Below are positions 53,582-63,188 of a DNA stretch of 64,000 nucleotides, piece after piece; the stretch's first letter is position 1, and each line of letters starts with the position of its first letter. A program made the translations under genes and the position numbers. Under the pieces are notes generated by a model, which did not search any database, was not told the DNA's origin, and saw nothing but the letters and a program-made list of their open reading frames with translations. Source of the stretch: JASHVB01 sp963780805 (GTDB lineage: Bacteria; Pseudomonadota; Alphaproteobacteria; Acetobacterales; Acetobacteraceae); contig CAWADP010000010.1 in the NCBI GenBank assembly GCA_963780805.1, forward strand, positions 248,001 through 312,000. Reading direction: 5' to 3'.

Positions 53582-54241
53582 CTAGCGGGTCATGTTGCCC
53601 GATCCGGACGACATGCTGCCATTGCCCATCTGACCGCTGTTCATGCCGTTGTCGCCGCTGCCCTCCGAGCCCACCTGGTAGGCATGGCCCTGGCGGGCAG
53701 CCTGCAGGCTCTCGTCATTCAGGTGGCTCACATCCCCGTTCTGCGAAGTGTCCGTTTCGCCGTTGCGCGAGGAGCGCATCGCATGGTGCGTCCAATGATG
53801 CTGGTTGTTGGCATTCATGCCGCTACCCGAGCCGTTGGCGCCGCCGTTGTTCATGCCGGTCGTCGATGTGCCGGCATTGCCCGAACCGCTGGTGCCATTG
53901 TTCATGCCGCTCATCGACCCTGAGCCGTTCATGCCCGCCGCCGACCTGCCGGCATTGCCCGAACCCGCAGCCCCGCTGCTCATTCCGTTGTGCAAGCCGG
54001 AGTTGTTCATGTCGGCGGTGGTCCCGCCGTTGTTCATCCCGGTCGTTGTACCCGCGCTCGCATTCGGGCTGGTCGTTCCGGTCGTCCCGCCATTCATGCC
54101 GGGACCATTGTTCTGCGTGGCGGCCTGGTTGGCCGAGGTTCCCGAGGTCATGTCCCCCGTGGTGGTTCCGGCAGCGAATGCTGGCACCGCGAAGACAAGT
54201 GCGAGCGCGCACACGGAACCCAAAAGACGTGCTTTACCCAT
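53582..54241 (-). CDS. Gly/Asn/Met-rich exported repeat protein
   Basis: This 219-residue protein has a clean signal peptide (LLGSVCALALVFAVPAFA, cleavage AFA/A) and a mature part built of Gly, Asn, Ser, Thr and Met (units such as GMNNGG, GMSSG, GMNGSGS and GSGNAG). It should be exported and disordered. The Met/His content (NNQHHWTHHAM) may allow metal binding, but no family is recognised. A strong GGAGGAGAATA site precedes the ATG. It resembles the YNSGG peptide in being a signal peptide followed by a low-complexity repeat. Confidence 0.7.
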   Translation of the reverse strand: MGKARLLGSVCALALVFAVPAFAAGTTTGDMTSGTSANQAATQNNGPGMNGGTTGTTSPNASAGTTTGMNNGGTTADMNNSGLHNGMSSGAAGSGNAGRSAAGMNGSGSMSGMNNGTSGSGNAGTSTTGMNNGGANGSGSGMNANNQHHWTHHAMRSSRNGETDTSQNGDVSHLNDESLQAARQGHAYQVGSEGSGDNGMNSGQMGNGSMSSGSGNMTR

Positions 54242-54383
54242 TATTCTCCTCCTTCTAAACGCCTTTGCCCCGGCCGCCGCCGCCGCCCGGTACTACCGGC
54301 CGGCCGCGTCGAGCCAGGACTGGAATCAACGTGGGAAAGCACGGCGCGAGGCGCCCATCACATCCGGTTGCTTCTGCCGCTTG

Positions 54384-54773
54384 TTAGAGGACCAATTGTG
54401 TCTGTGTGACCTTTGCCACCAGCCGGCCGTTCTCTCCGGTGAGCCTGGTTTCCCAGACCTGCGTGCGGCGGCCGCGATGCAGCGGCACGCTCTCCGCGGT
54501 CAATCGGCTGCCGACCGGAGCAGCGGCGAAGAAATTCGTCTTGCTCTCCAGCGTCGTCGTCGATTGGCCTTCGTGCAGGTTCAGCACCGTGCCGATAGCG
54601 CCCAGCGTGTCGGCGAACGCCATGATCGCGCCGCCGTGAATTGCATGGCCGACCGTGCAGTGTGCTTCGGCGACCACCAACTCCGCCACCACGCGGTCCG
54701 GCTCGGCCACCGACACGATCATGCCAAGAAACCGCGGCAGGCCCAACGTGCCGAGCAATGCGATCGGATCCAT
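54384..54773 (-). CDS. PaaI-family hot-dog thioesterase
   Basis: This 129-residue protein is a hot-dog-fold acyl-CoA thioesterase of the PaaI/YdiI type. The catalytic helix is HAIHGGAIMAFADTLGAIGTVLNL, preceded by TVGHAIHGG with the family histidine and followed by KTNFFAAAPVGSRL. It may release CoA from aromatic or acyl thioesters. It is far from the paa operon, so the link to phenylacetate is only possible. Confidence 0.85.
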   Translation of the reverse strand: MDPIALLGTLGLPRFLGMIVSVAEPDRVVAELVVAEAHCTVGHAIHGGAIMAFADTLGAIGTVLNLHEGQSTTTLESKTNFFAAAPVGSRLTAESVPLHRGRRTQVWETRLTGENGRLVAKVTQTQLVL

Positions 54774-55129
54774 GGTCCATGCCTCCCCGCAGCCTCTCCG
54801 GCGCTGCGCCATCCTGCCGCGTGCCGCCGGATCGTCCAAGACCATTGCAGCCTCCGACGAGGCGCCGCATGCGCGATCGGGCCGTGGCGGCAGTCCGCGA
54901 CACGTTTGTTCCGACCAGGCACCGACATGACGATCCGCCGGGAGGGCACGCGCCTGCTTGCGCCGGGCATCGGTGACGACACAAGCAGCCTGGCGGTGCT
55001 GTCGCCGGTGTGATGGCGCCGCCCCGGTTAACCGTCGTGTAACACTCCTATCTTCATCATCGTGCCCGATCGCCGCCGCTTTCGGGTGGAGACTGGGCGC
55101 GACGTAGGATTGCGGGAGACGTGGCTCCA
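54774..55129. other. Intergenic region without a recognised gene
   Basis: About 356 bases between the thioesterase and the next small gene, with divergent promoters expected but no clear motifs or genes. Confidence 0.4.
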
Positions 55130-55327
55130 ATGACGCAGGACGAGTACGCCAGGAAACTGGAAGAGCTCGACCATCTGTTGAATGATCCGGACGTGCCCAT
55201 GGACCCGGCACGGGTTTGGTCATTGGTCGCCGACCTGTCGGCGCGCGAAACGGCGTCTGGAGCACAACCGCGCACACCAGCGAATGCGGTGCTGGCCGCA
55301 AGGGCGGCTAGCGGATCGGCGGATTGA
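55130..55327 (+). CDS. Small protein with release-factor-like DPDVPMDP motif
   Basis: This frame encodes 65 residues with ARKLEELDHLLNDPDVPMDPARVWSLVADLS. The central piece resembles the start of the PCRF domain of peptide-chain release factors, although no GGQ domain exists and the Ala-rich tail is short. Similar small proteins are familiar in Acetobacteraceae but have no known role. A GTG at 55121 is an alternative start. Confidence 0.45.
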   Translation: MTQDEYARKLEELDHLLNDPDVPMDPARVWSLVADLSARETASGAQPRTPANAVLAARAASGSAD

Positions 55328-55384
55328 AGGACAGATCTGCATCATTGCGCATGCACTCGCCTGGCCCGGAAGCGATCAGGCCTG

Positions 55385-56213
55385 ACGCGATCGGTCATCA
55401 GGATACAGGAGCGGCGAGGAGGCTCCCGCCTATCAGCGGCGGATCTCGACCAAAACCGGCTCCATCCTCGAGGATAGCCCGCTCCCGCTGGAAAGATGGT
55501 TCACGGCGATCTGGCTCATCTCCAACTGCAAGAACGGCGTTAGCTCGTACGAACTTCATCGTGCCATTGGCGTAACCCAGAAATCGGCCTGGTTCATGCT
55601 GCACCGGATCAGACTGGCAATGGAGGCCGGAACCATTGAAAAGTCCGATGGCACCGCCGAGGCCGACGAAACCCTGATCGGCGGGCTGGCGAAGAACATG
55701 CACAAACACAAGCGAGAGGAAAAGATCAAAGGCACAGGTGCTTCTGGCAAGGCAATCGTCATGGGCGTTCTGAGCCGTGGTTCTGGCACGAACAAGAGTC
55801 GGGTCATCAAGGCGAAGCGCATCACCGATACGACCAAGGAGACGCTTCATGCCGAGATCAAAGCTGCGGTCGAGACCGGTAGCACGATCTATACCGACTC
55901 GCACGGCGGGTATGGTGGTTTGGCATCGGAATACGTCCATGAGGTTGTGAACCATGCCGAGGAATACGTGCGAGGCAAGGTTCACACGAACGGAATGGAA
56001 AATTTTTGGAGCCTGTTGAAACGGGCGATCAAAGGGACGTATGTGAGTGTGATGCCTCCGCACCTGGATCGGTATATTGATGAGCAGTCGTTCCGGTTCA
56101 ATGAGCGGGACAAGGACGATGGAAGCCGCTTCCAAATCGTGCTAAAGTCGGTCACTGGCAAGAGGCTGACATACAGTGAACTCACGGGACACGACACCGC
56201 CGAGGCAACCTGA
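55385..56213 (+). pseudogene. IS1595-family transposase (ISXO2-like), N-terminally truncated
   Basis: The frame encodes an ISXO2-like DDE transposase: RRISTKTGSILEDSPLPLERWFTAIWLISNCKNGVSSYE, then the catalytic region EADETLIGG, IYTDSHGGYGG and VHTNGMENFWSLLKRAIKGTY. The N-terminal zinc ribbon (CxxC pairs) that relatives have is missing: the frame begins just after a TGA with RSGEEAPAYQ joined directly to RRIS. It should therefore be inactive or depend on another start. An ATG at 55596 would omit the N-terminal domain fully. It lies at the left edge of the AT-richer island. Confidence 0.8.
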
Positions 56214-56373
56214 CGAGATAGAGATCAGGGAAGATGGCTCGACTATGGACAGGTTTATGAACCTGACACGTCGATTGCTTGGCGTCAGTCGTGAGGAAGT
56301 TCGGGCGAAGGAAAAGGTGTTCAAAGCAGAACAACGTAAAAGACGAGCGATGAAACGAAAAGCTGGCAGTTGA
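56176..56373 (+). CDS. Small IS1595-associated protein
   Basis: This 65-residue frame (GTG start at 56176) overlaps the transposase end by 38 bases and contains STMDRFMNLTRRLLGVSREEVRAKEKVFKAEQRKRRAMKRK. Short basic proteins like this often follow IS1595-type transposases. It has no known function. Confidence 0.5.
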   Translation: MNSRDTTPPRQPDEIEIREDGSTMDRFMNLTRRLLGVSREEVRAKEKVFKAEQRKRRAMKRKAGS

Positions 56374-56507
56374 TTTTCGGGAAGCGAGTGTCTTACTATA
56401 TGGCTATTGTCCGGTAAGGAGTAGCCCCAATTATAGTTCCAGGTTTTGGTTTCGGATGGACGCCGCTCGGCACGTCTGTAGAAACATCATCCAATGCTGT
56501 TATCACC

Positions 56508-59305
56508 ATGAGAGAACATCAGTTCGGGTCGTTCAAAGCGTTTCTGAACGCCCACTGTATGCTCCTGGTAGCCCCAATGGGCAGCGGAAAGACGATCTCA
56601 ATATGTTTTACATCTGCCGACAAAATGCGTCAGTACCGATACGCTCAGAACGATTGTCGCCGTCCCTCAGACTATCATCGGCAAAGGTTTTGCGGACATC
56701 AACCATGCTGGCCTCATGATGCCAGACGGAATCACTCAGGAATGGTCGCCTCGTCACAATCTGTGCCAGAATCTGATGATTCTCTCGATGCCAGTAAGAC
56801 CACAGAGGTCATTGCTTTTTTGAGAGGGCCGCAAAAGCGTTTCAATGACCGCATTCTTATATGCACACATGCGACACTCGTTGCTGCGTTCCGACGATTA
56901 AAGGCATCTGACGAACTGCATTTGTTTCACGATCTACTACTTTGGATTGATGAAGCCCATCACATGAGGAATACGGAAATCGAAGGCTTCGAGGACGCCA
57001 TTGACTCCAACGGAATCGGAGAGATTGTTCGGTCGCTGATCCAGAACAATCCAACGCTTAAGATTGGTATGGCGACTGCCACTCCTTTTCGTGGTGATAG
57101 ATTGAGCATCTTTGGCGGCATGGAAGATCGCTTTGTTCAATTTTCCATCCCGTACGATGAGTATTTCAAATCACTGCGTTGGTTGAATTCATTTAACTTC
57201 GATTTCGTCCTGTCGAATGATTTTACCTCAGACATTCAAAACATCATGCGCCAATCCAAAAAGGACATCATCTACATTCCCGCTCCAAACTCTACGTGTT
57301 CGAAGAATTGGCTGGACGACAAGCTCAAACATGCTGAGGCTATCATATCTTCATATCTGTATTGCAACAGGTTCATGGTGGAGAGAGATGCGAAGAAGAT
57401 GGCACCGGCCTGATTATTTTTAAGGGAAACGGAAAACCTGATTTCAAGATAGTGAATCTTGTTGATGAAGTTAGGCAGAAGCGTGGCAAGGATTACCTCA
57501 ACCGAGTAAAGAATCGTGATGATCTGGATGCGATCATAGCTCTGGGGATGTTCAAGGAAGGAGCCAACTGGATTTGGGCCGAACGTGCTATCATCATCGG
57601 TGAACGCAACTCGCTGACTGATATCGTACAGATGAGTGGTCGCACGTTTCGAGACGCCGAGGGGAAAGAGCATGTTGAAATCATCCAGTTGTTGCCGAAC
57701 AATCTACGAACAGTTGTAGATGAAGAAGGCTTTAGAGAAGGTCTTAACAATTTCTTGAAGGCCATCTTCGCTTCTTTGCTTTTTGAGAACGTCATCACTC
57801 CGATCAAACTCAAACTAAATGATCGAATTGAGGACGGCGTTGTTGACGCTCGCTCACCTCGAACGGACTGGCTTGGCTCTCTGGGAGAGAGGCGTGCCGA
57901 GATGATTGACGAAGTGTCAATCGAGCACATGGGTAAATCGGGAGGAAGGCCAAGACCTGTCTTAACTCCGTGATGAATATTTAAAGATTCTACCGGACAT
58001 CCTCGAACGCTATGGTTTTTCGGAACACCACGAGGAAATCGGACAGCAGATTTGGGCGATGGGGACTCGTCGGACGCTTGCGTTGGAGGGGCTTGATGTC
58101 TCTAACATCGACTTCGACATTTTACAGAAGACGAACCCTCTCGGATTCATGCTGCACTACACCAGCGGGGCTTGTGGAATCAAAACATTTGAAGCCCTAC
58201 GAGCAGCCATCGCAAAAGGATTCGATTTCGTCTCATATCAAGAAGCTCAAGAAACCGTAATGAAACATGGCTTTGCGTCGAAGCGGGCCTTTCAAGACTG
58301 GAAGAACAACCCCAACAATATCCCTGGCAGTCCCGATGCGACCTACCAGAATAGCGGTTGGATTTCATGGGGAGTGTTCCTGGGCACAGGGAACGTACAT
58401 AAAAAAGACTGGCTCTCATATGAGGAAGCACAAGATGTAGTGCGAAAGGCTGGGATTTCCACTCAACCTGATTTTATGGATTGGAAGGAACGTCCCGACA
58501 ACTTTCCGTCACAACCCAACAGAGACTACAAAGATGAGGGATGGGTCTCATGGGGTGAGTTCCTTGGCACGGGACGCAGAAATAATGCCGCCAAGTTCCT
58601 TCCATATGTAGAGGCACGCAAAGCGGTTATAGCGGCTGGTATCACGTCAACAAAGCAATTCAAATCTTGGCAACTTCCCACGAATATCCCTGCGGCCCCT
58701 CATTTGTACTACAAGGACAACGGATGGATTTCGTCGGGTGAGTTTTTCGGAACCGGACGAAAAATCCCTGGCAGTGACTTTCTACCGTACCAAGAGGCCA
58801 GCGAAGCCGTGCAGAAGGCCGGTATCACTACTGGTCGGCAGTTGCAAGATTGGAAGGAGCGACCCTTCAACATTCCTGCGGCACCGCATCGCATCTACAA
58901 AGATAAAGGCTGGGTATCGGCTGGCGTTTTCTTTGGCACGGTACATCGGAAAAGGCGATTGGCTGTCATACGAAGATGCTCGTAATGCTGTAAGAAATGC
59001 CGGTATCAAAAGATATGTCGATTTTGTTGCATGGGATGCACGCCCAACGAACATTCCTGGTAGTCCATCTGTTGTGTATGAGAACGAATGGCAAGGCTGG
59101 CCCAAGTTTCTTGGTACTGAAATCCAAGTTTTTTCAATATGACGATGCTTGCAATGCAGTTCGAAAGGCAGGTATTGATACTCGTAAATCGTTTAAGGCT
59201 TGGAGTCGGCCAGAAGGTATGCCGTCTAATCCAGCTACCCATTATGGGGTAACATGGGGAGATTTCCTCGGCACAGGCCGTGTGCGGAAAGCAAACACAA
59301 AATGA
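56508..59305 (+). CDS. DEAD/DEAH helicase fused to six phage-integrase-type repeats, multiply frameshifted
   Basis: The pieces across this span read as one protein of about 930 residues. The N-terminal half has Walker A (APMGSGKT), Walker B (LWIDEAHH), motif III (MATATPFRGD) and motif VI (QMSGRTFRD), a superfamily 2 helicase. The C-terminal half has six repeats of about 55 residues with the pattern SYEEAQxxVxxAGI...W...PxxIPxxPxxxYxxxGWxxWGxFLGTG, like the INT_rpt phage-integrase repeat unit. Frames change at about 56637 (+1), 56768 (-1), 57360 (-1), 57971 (+1), 58941 (+1) and 59129-59134 (T-run, +1). The conserved motifs flank each change. The stop overlaps the next start (ATGA). Confidence 0.7.
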
Positions 59306-59778
59306 AGGTCAACGAGAAAGACTGGTCGAGTTTGCCGAAACAGGAGGCTCGATCACAGACCATCATAGCTCAATATCGAAGTTTGTTCGGTCAGGCCATT
59401 CCTGGTGACCGTCAGTATTGGACGATGGCGGGACAGTGCGCCAACGATGATGGAAGCCCACGGATAGGCTCCGAGGTCTCACAAATGTTCGATAGCGGAT
59501 TGATCGTACCGGAGCAGTTTCACGGTGTTGAAATCAATCCAGACATTCATGCCTTGAACGTGAAGGCATACCCAACTCTCTCATGGCATAACGATGATTT
59601 CTATCGAGCTATGGTGAAGGCCGACGCAATGGATTCCTTTCGGCCAGCTATCGTCAACGCCGATCTCATTCATACTCCTGAAACCAGTATCGGATTCATA
59701 TCAAAGATCGTTGCTCATTCAAAGTCTGATTGCTTCCGCACGGTATTCCCACAAGGGTGTGCCGGTCGGACATTCTGA
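59302..59778 (+). CDS. Putative methyltransferase-like protein, possibly truncated
   Basis: This 158-residue frame starts at 59302 overlapping the helicase stop (ATGA). It contains WTMAGQCANDDGSPRIGSEV, then FHGVEINPDIHALNVKAYPTL and PAIVNADLIHTPETS. The GVEINPDIHALN segment resembles the acidic SAM-contact strand of methyltransferases carried by mobile elements, though I cannot prove the family. The last 20 residues overlap the opposite gene by 60 bases and look unnatural, so the true protein was probably longer and was cut at an island junction near 59740. Confidence 0.45.
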   Translation: MKVNEKDWSSLPKQEARSQTIIAQYRSLFGQAIPGDRQYWTMAGQCANDDGSPRIGSEVSQMFDSGLIVPEQFHGVEINPDIHALNVKAYPTLSWHNDDFYRAMVKADAMDSFRPAIVNADLIHTPETSIGFISKIVAHSKSDCFRTVFPQGCAGRTF

Positions 59779-60147
59779 TCCCGCCCAATACTGCGCTACC
59801 CAGTCGTCAACGCCTTCTGGACGCTCTTGGGGCGTCTGAGAGTGGGCATGGGCGATCTTATGCCACCATGCCATGTCGCTGCGCTGTACGGCTCCTACGG
59901 GTTGCACGGCGTAAATGTGTGTGGTCGGTACCCCAAGCGCAGATACATCGTCTCGGCTTCGGGCGAAAAACACACATTGAGATCGTGATAGACAGTGCGC
60001 TGGGCGGTTCCGTTCAAGCATAAACTCGACACCGCTATGCCGAGGATGGAGAGGCATACGGAGATCGGAGCGAGTCACTTGGCCGGATGATAGTTCAACG
60101 TGGCTTCCGATATAGAAGCCTGATGTCTGAAATTCGTTAAGTCTCAT
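59719..60147 (-). CDS. DUF2441-like protein of unknown function
   Basis: This 142-residue frame has protein-like composition with SGFYIGSHVELSSG near the start, EFMLERNRPAHCLSRSQCVFFARS, THIYAVQPVGAVQRSDMAWW and a final WVAQYWAGSECPTGTPLWEY. The order (Glu-Arg-Arg/Pro-S-R then Y-W motif) recalls the DUF2441/ADP-ribosyltransferase-like toxins of mobile elements; similarity is my impression, not proven. It lies just downstream (9 bases) of the DUF3800 gene on the same strand, so they form one transcript. Confidence 0.5.
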   Translation of the reverse strand: MRLNEFQTSGFYIGSHVELSSGQVTRSDLRMPLHPRHSGVEFMLERNRPAHCLSRSQCVFFARSRDDVSALGVPTTHIYAVQPVGAVQRSDMAWWHKIAHAHSQTPQERPEGVDDWVAQYWAGSECPTGTPLWEYRAEAIRL

Positions 60148-60155
60148 TCACGTAT

Positions 60156-60917
60156 TTAGGCAAGCTCCTTTAGTTTTGCCAACCACTCGTTGATGTCATG
60201 GACGGCATTTGCGGTCGCAATGTGAGCAAGAAACCGGCCAGATTCTGCCAAAGGAGTGAGATGTGGACGGGTTGGTTTAGACCTATCTTGAAGCCACTCT
60301 CTTGCATGATTGTAAGTCTCCCATGCAACCATATCTGCTCCTTGAAGTCCAACGAACTTGATCGACGGCAAAAAAGAAATACCCGTTAGCACCTCCCTGC
60401 CTACATTCATGTTCCGAGCTTCATGGTACATCGCAAACAACCGTTCGTTCACCTCTCTTTTTTCTTGTATGTCATCGAACACCAAGGCTACTTTTTCTGG
60501 TCCCAAAATATATTGTGATGTTGACCATTGTATGACACTGGACATGCAGTAAAACTCTGGGTCTTTGAGACCATCAAGCGAGCGAGACCCGACAACCTGA
60601 TCCCAATCTGGAAGATGTACAGCGCAGGCATATCCATATAATCCAAAATCGAGAATGATTTGCCTGAAATCGTGAATGACAGCATCCCGTTCTGGTTCTG
60701 AGTAGTCGGAGAACTCCCCGACATTGGCCATGCAATCTGTCATGTGGAACCGTCGCAACGGCGGTTTGTTGACCTGTGGCAACGGATCAGCGAGTTTTGC
60801 CTTCCAAGCTGCATCGAATACTCGCCAGTGTTTTTCATCGTGGCCGATCAGACCACCGTACAGGACTATTTTGGAATCTCGGTGTGTTCCACTGTCGTCA
60901 AAGTATGCGGTGAGCAT
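60156..60917 (-). CDS. DUF3800 protein (RNase H-like, defence-associated family)
   Basis: This 253-residue protein is a DUF3800 member. The N-terminal AYFDDSGTHRD carries paired aspartates, and VALVFDDIQEKREVNER and GLQGADMVAWETYNHARE complete the typical RNase H-like pattern. DUF3800 proteins are often found in mobile islands and as accessory parts of defence systems, with no settled activity. Base composition is AT-richer than the surroundings. It pairs with the DUF2441-like gene. Confidence 0.85.
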   Translation of the reverse strand: MLTAYFDDSGTHRDSKIVLYGGLIGHDEKHWRVFDAAWKAKLADPLPQVNKPPLRRFHMTDCMANVGEFSDYSEPERDAVIHDFRQIILDFGLYGYACAVHLPDWDQVVGSRSLDGLKDPEFYCMSSVIQWSTSQYILGPEKVALVFDDIQEKREVNERLFAMYHEARNMNVGREVLTGISFLPSIKFVGLQGADMVAWETYNHAREWLQDRSKPTRPHLTPLAESGRFLAHIATANAVHDINEWLAKLKELA

Positions 60918-61106
60918 CGGTGCTGATCCAAGGTCGGAGATGGGTTTATCGTGTTAACTCCGTGTCATGAGACCGCTCACGGTGCTGGCAATGGGAACTC
61001 ATTGCCACTATATCTTGCGATCTATCGAGATGTCAACCACAAATTAGCGGTAGTGCGTCAAGTATATCGTTACCGGAAAAAGAGCGATGACGCCGTCGCG
61101 GCGCCG

Positions 61107-62316
61107 TCATCGCTCGCGGATGCAATTCCCCGCCTCGAACACCACCGGTGGCGCGTCGGGATCGAAGCTGATGCCGGCAGGATCGCGGCCCTCCGCCACT
61201 GCACGTATTTGCCGCCGCAGCAGTCGCCGGAGCATCGCGATGCCGCGATCCGAGCTGGCGAGATGCTCCTCCGAATGCAACGTGAGCGGCCCCTGACCGA
61301 CCTGTGCCTCGTAATCGCCCGGCATGGCGCGGTGCTCGGCCTCGGTCAGGTCCCACCAGAACTTTCCCGCGAATTTCGAGCGCATGCGGCCGATATCGCC
61401 GGCCTGTCGGACACGGCCGGCGACGTAGATGCGGAACGACGTGTCGTCGATCGGCAGCACCCAGCCGATCGATTCGACGCGAGCGAACAGCGCCACGCGC
61501 GGGTTGGGGACGACGCGCAAGGTGGGCAGCACCGCCTCGGTGACGCGATGGAACACGCGGCCTGCTTCGGCCGGACGCTGCGAACGCACCTTTATCGCGG
61601 TGTCGGTCGCCTCGAACACCACCTCCGGCATGGCGGCCATCGCCGTGGTGAACTGCGCGCCGCTGAAGCTGCCGTGCAGAACCGGCACGTGCAGCGGATC
61701 GACCACATTCTCGAAATGTTGCAGCCAGTTGCAGGGGATGATCGCGGGCCCACCGCCACCCAGCGAGCTGTCGTCGGCTTCCAGGAATTCGCCGTCGTCC
61801 ATGACGTCCAGGCATTCGTAGCGCGGCAGGACGGGCTTGCGAGCCGGCGGGCCCATATAGGCGAAGATCAGCCCGTAACGCTCCTGCACCGGATACCACG
61901 GCTGGCGAATGCGCTCGCGCTGGCGGCCGCCCTCCGGCTCGCAGGGCTGGTCCAGGCAGTTGCCTTCCGCATCGAACAGCCAGCCGTGGTAGCAGCAGCG
62001 GATGCCGGCGGGTTCGACGCGGCCGTAATAGCAGCGTGGTGCCGCGGTGGCAGCAGCGTGCGTGCAGCAGTCCGGGCCGGCCCGCGGCGTCGCGGAACAG
62101 GATCAGGTCCTCGCCGAGGGCGCGCACCTGGCGCGGCGTGGAGCCGGCGTCGGCGGTAAGCCCGACAGGATGCCAGTAGCGGCGCAGCAACTCGCCCATC
62201 GGTGCCCCGCGCCGGACTTCGGTCAGTTCCGCGTCGTGGGACGGCGGCGGGAGCATATACGCGGTGCCCTCGTCGTGAGTCTGACCGGGTTCGGCTTCCA
62301 TCAGGCGGGTCTCCAT
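61107..62316 (-). CDS. Rieske [2Fe-2S] aromatic-ring-hydroxylating/demethylating oxygenase, frameshifted
   Basis: The corrected product is about 402 residues. The Rieske ligands are CCHRG (Cys-His pair) and CCYHGW, in a domain that also has RRYWHPVGL and an alpha-type C-terminal catalytic part (CNWLQHFENVVDPLHVPVLHG with the iron ligands, and WHIPIDD-like WVLPIDDTSFRIYV). This resembles vanillate O-demethylase/phenoxybenzoate dioxygenase-type enzymes. The frame breaks between the two halves of the Rieske motif: ACG CTG C TAT TAC; dropping the C at 62031 gives TLYYGRVEPAGIRCCYHGW. It is divergent from the TetR gene. No reductase gene is adjacent. Confidence 0.85.
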
Positions 62317-62360
62317 TGCGTCGGGACGTTTGCGGCGGGGGATATTACAGCGGCGGACGG

Positions 62361-62455
62361 CAGTGGCTCTCGGCAGTGGCTCTTATCGCGAAGGGTGGCA
62401 GGCTCTCATCGCGAAGGGCGGGAGTGGCTCTTATCGCGGGGGCAAATATCGCCGG
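62361..62455. repeat. Tandem repeat AGTGGCTCTTATCGCG(AAGGG)
   Basis: Three to four degenerate copies of a unit near AGTGGCTCTTATCGCGAAGG lie between the divergent Rieske and TetR genes. They could be binding sites or slippage products. Confidence 0.6.
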
Positions 62456-62515
62456 GGGGAAATGAGGCGCCGTGAGTCGCATTGGGGCGAAATGACAGGA
62501 CGCCTCCTTGATTAA

Positions 62516-62532
62516 TGACCGACCGGTCAGTA
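62516..62532 (+). promoter_or_regulatory. TetR-type operator TGACCGACCGGTCAGTA
   Basis: The palindrome GACCGGTC at 62521-62528 within TGACCGACCGGTCAGTA is the classical GACCGxxCGGTC-type site of AcrR/TetR proteins. It lies just upstream of the TetR start and next to ATTAAT, so the regulator probably represses its own operon. Confidence 0.65.
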
Positions 62533-62543
62533 AGTAAGCGTGC

Positions 62544-63188
62544 ATGGCCACCGACACCGAAATCCCGCCCCGACGCCGCGCTCGCCGCAAGGAGGCCCGC
62601 CCGGGTGAAATTGTCGACGCCGCCCTCCGCCTGTTCTCCGAGCGCGGCTTTGCCGCCACGAAGCTGGAGGATGTCGCCGCCGCGGCCGGCATCGGCAAGG
62701 GCACGATCTATCTTTATTTTCCCACCAAGGAAGATCTGTTCCGCTCCGTTGTCCGCCAGGCGGTGCTGCCCAACCTCGAGGCCGCCACCGCTCTGCTGTC
62801 CGACCCGGACCGCTCCGCCGCCGACATCCTGCGCACCATGGCGGAGCGCTTTCTGCAACTGTTGGACACCGACCTGACAGCCATCCCCAAGCTGGTGCTG
62901 GCGGAATCCGGTAATTTCCCCGCCCTCGCCCGCTTCTACGCCGAGGAAGTGGTGCTGAAGGGCATGGCCCTGATCCGCGGCGTGCTCACCCGCGGCATTG
63001 CCCGCGGCGAGTTTCGCCCCATAGACCTGGACGGCGCCTTGCCCCTGTTCTCCGCGCCGCTGCTGTTGCTGCTGCTGTGGAAGCATTCGCTGGGCCGCCA
63101 CACCGACGTTCAATTCGATCCGCGGGTGGTCGTCGCGACCCATCTCGACGTGCTGCTACGCGGTTTGGCCGCGGACCCACGGCCATGA
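62544..63188 (+). CDS. TetR/AcrR-family transcriptional regulator
   Basis: This 214-residue repressor has an N-terminal helix-turn-helix (IVDAALRLFSERGFAATKLEDVAAAAGIGKGTIYLYFPTKEDLFR) and a C-terminal ligand-binding part with a hydrophobic helix (LPLFSAPLLLLLLWKH). It presumably controls the efflux genes that follow, starting with hlyD, whose ATG overlaps its stop codon by four bases (ATGA). The adjacent operator supports autorepression. The effector is unknown. Confidence 0.93.
   Translation: MATDTEIPPRRRARRKEARPGEIVDAALRLFSERGFAATKLEDVAAAAGIGKGTIYLYFPTKEDLFRSVVRQAVLPNLEAATALLSDPDRSAADILRTMAERFLQLLDTDLTAIPKLVLAESGNFPALARFYAEEVVLKGMALIRGVLTRGIARGEFRPIDLDGALPLFSAPLLLLLLWKHSLGRHTDVQFDPRVVVATHLDVLLRGLAADPRP

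Noticed and set aside
53176..54258. 360-aa plus-strand frame
   Set aside because: Its composition (Arg/Ser/Cys-rich) is that of an antisense shadow of the Gly/Asn/Met-rich gene; no start context.
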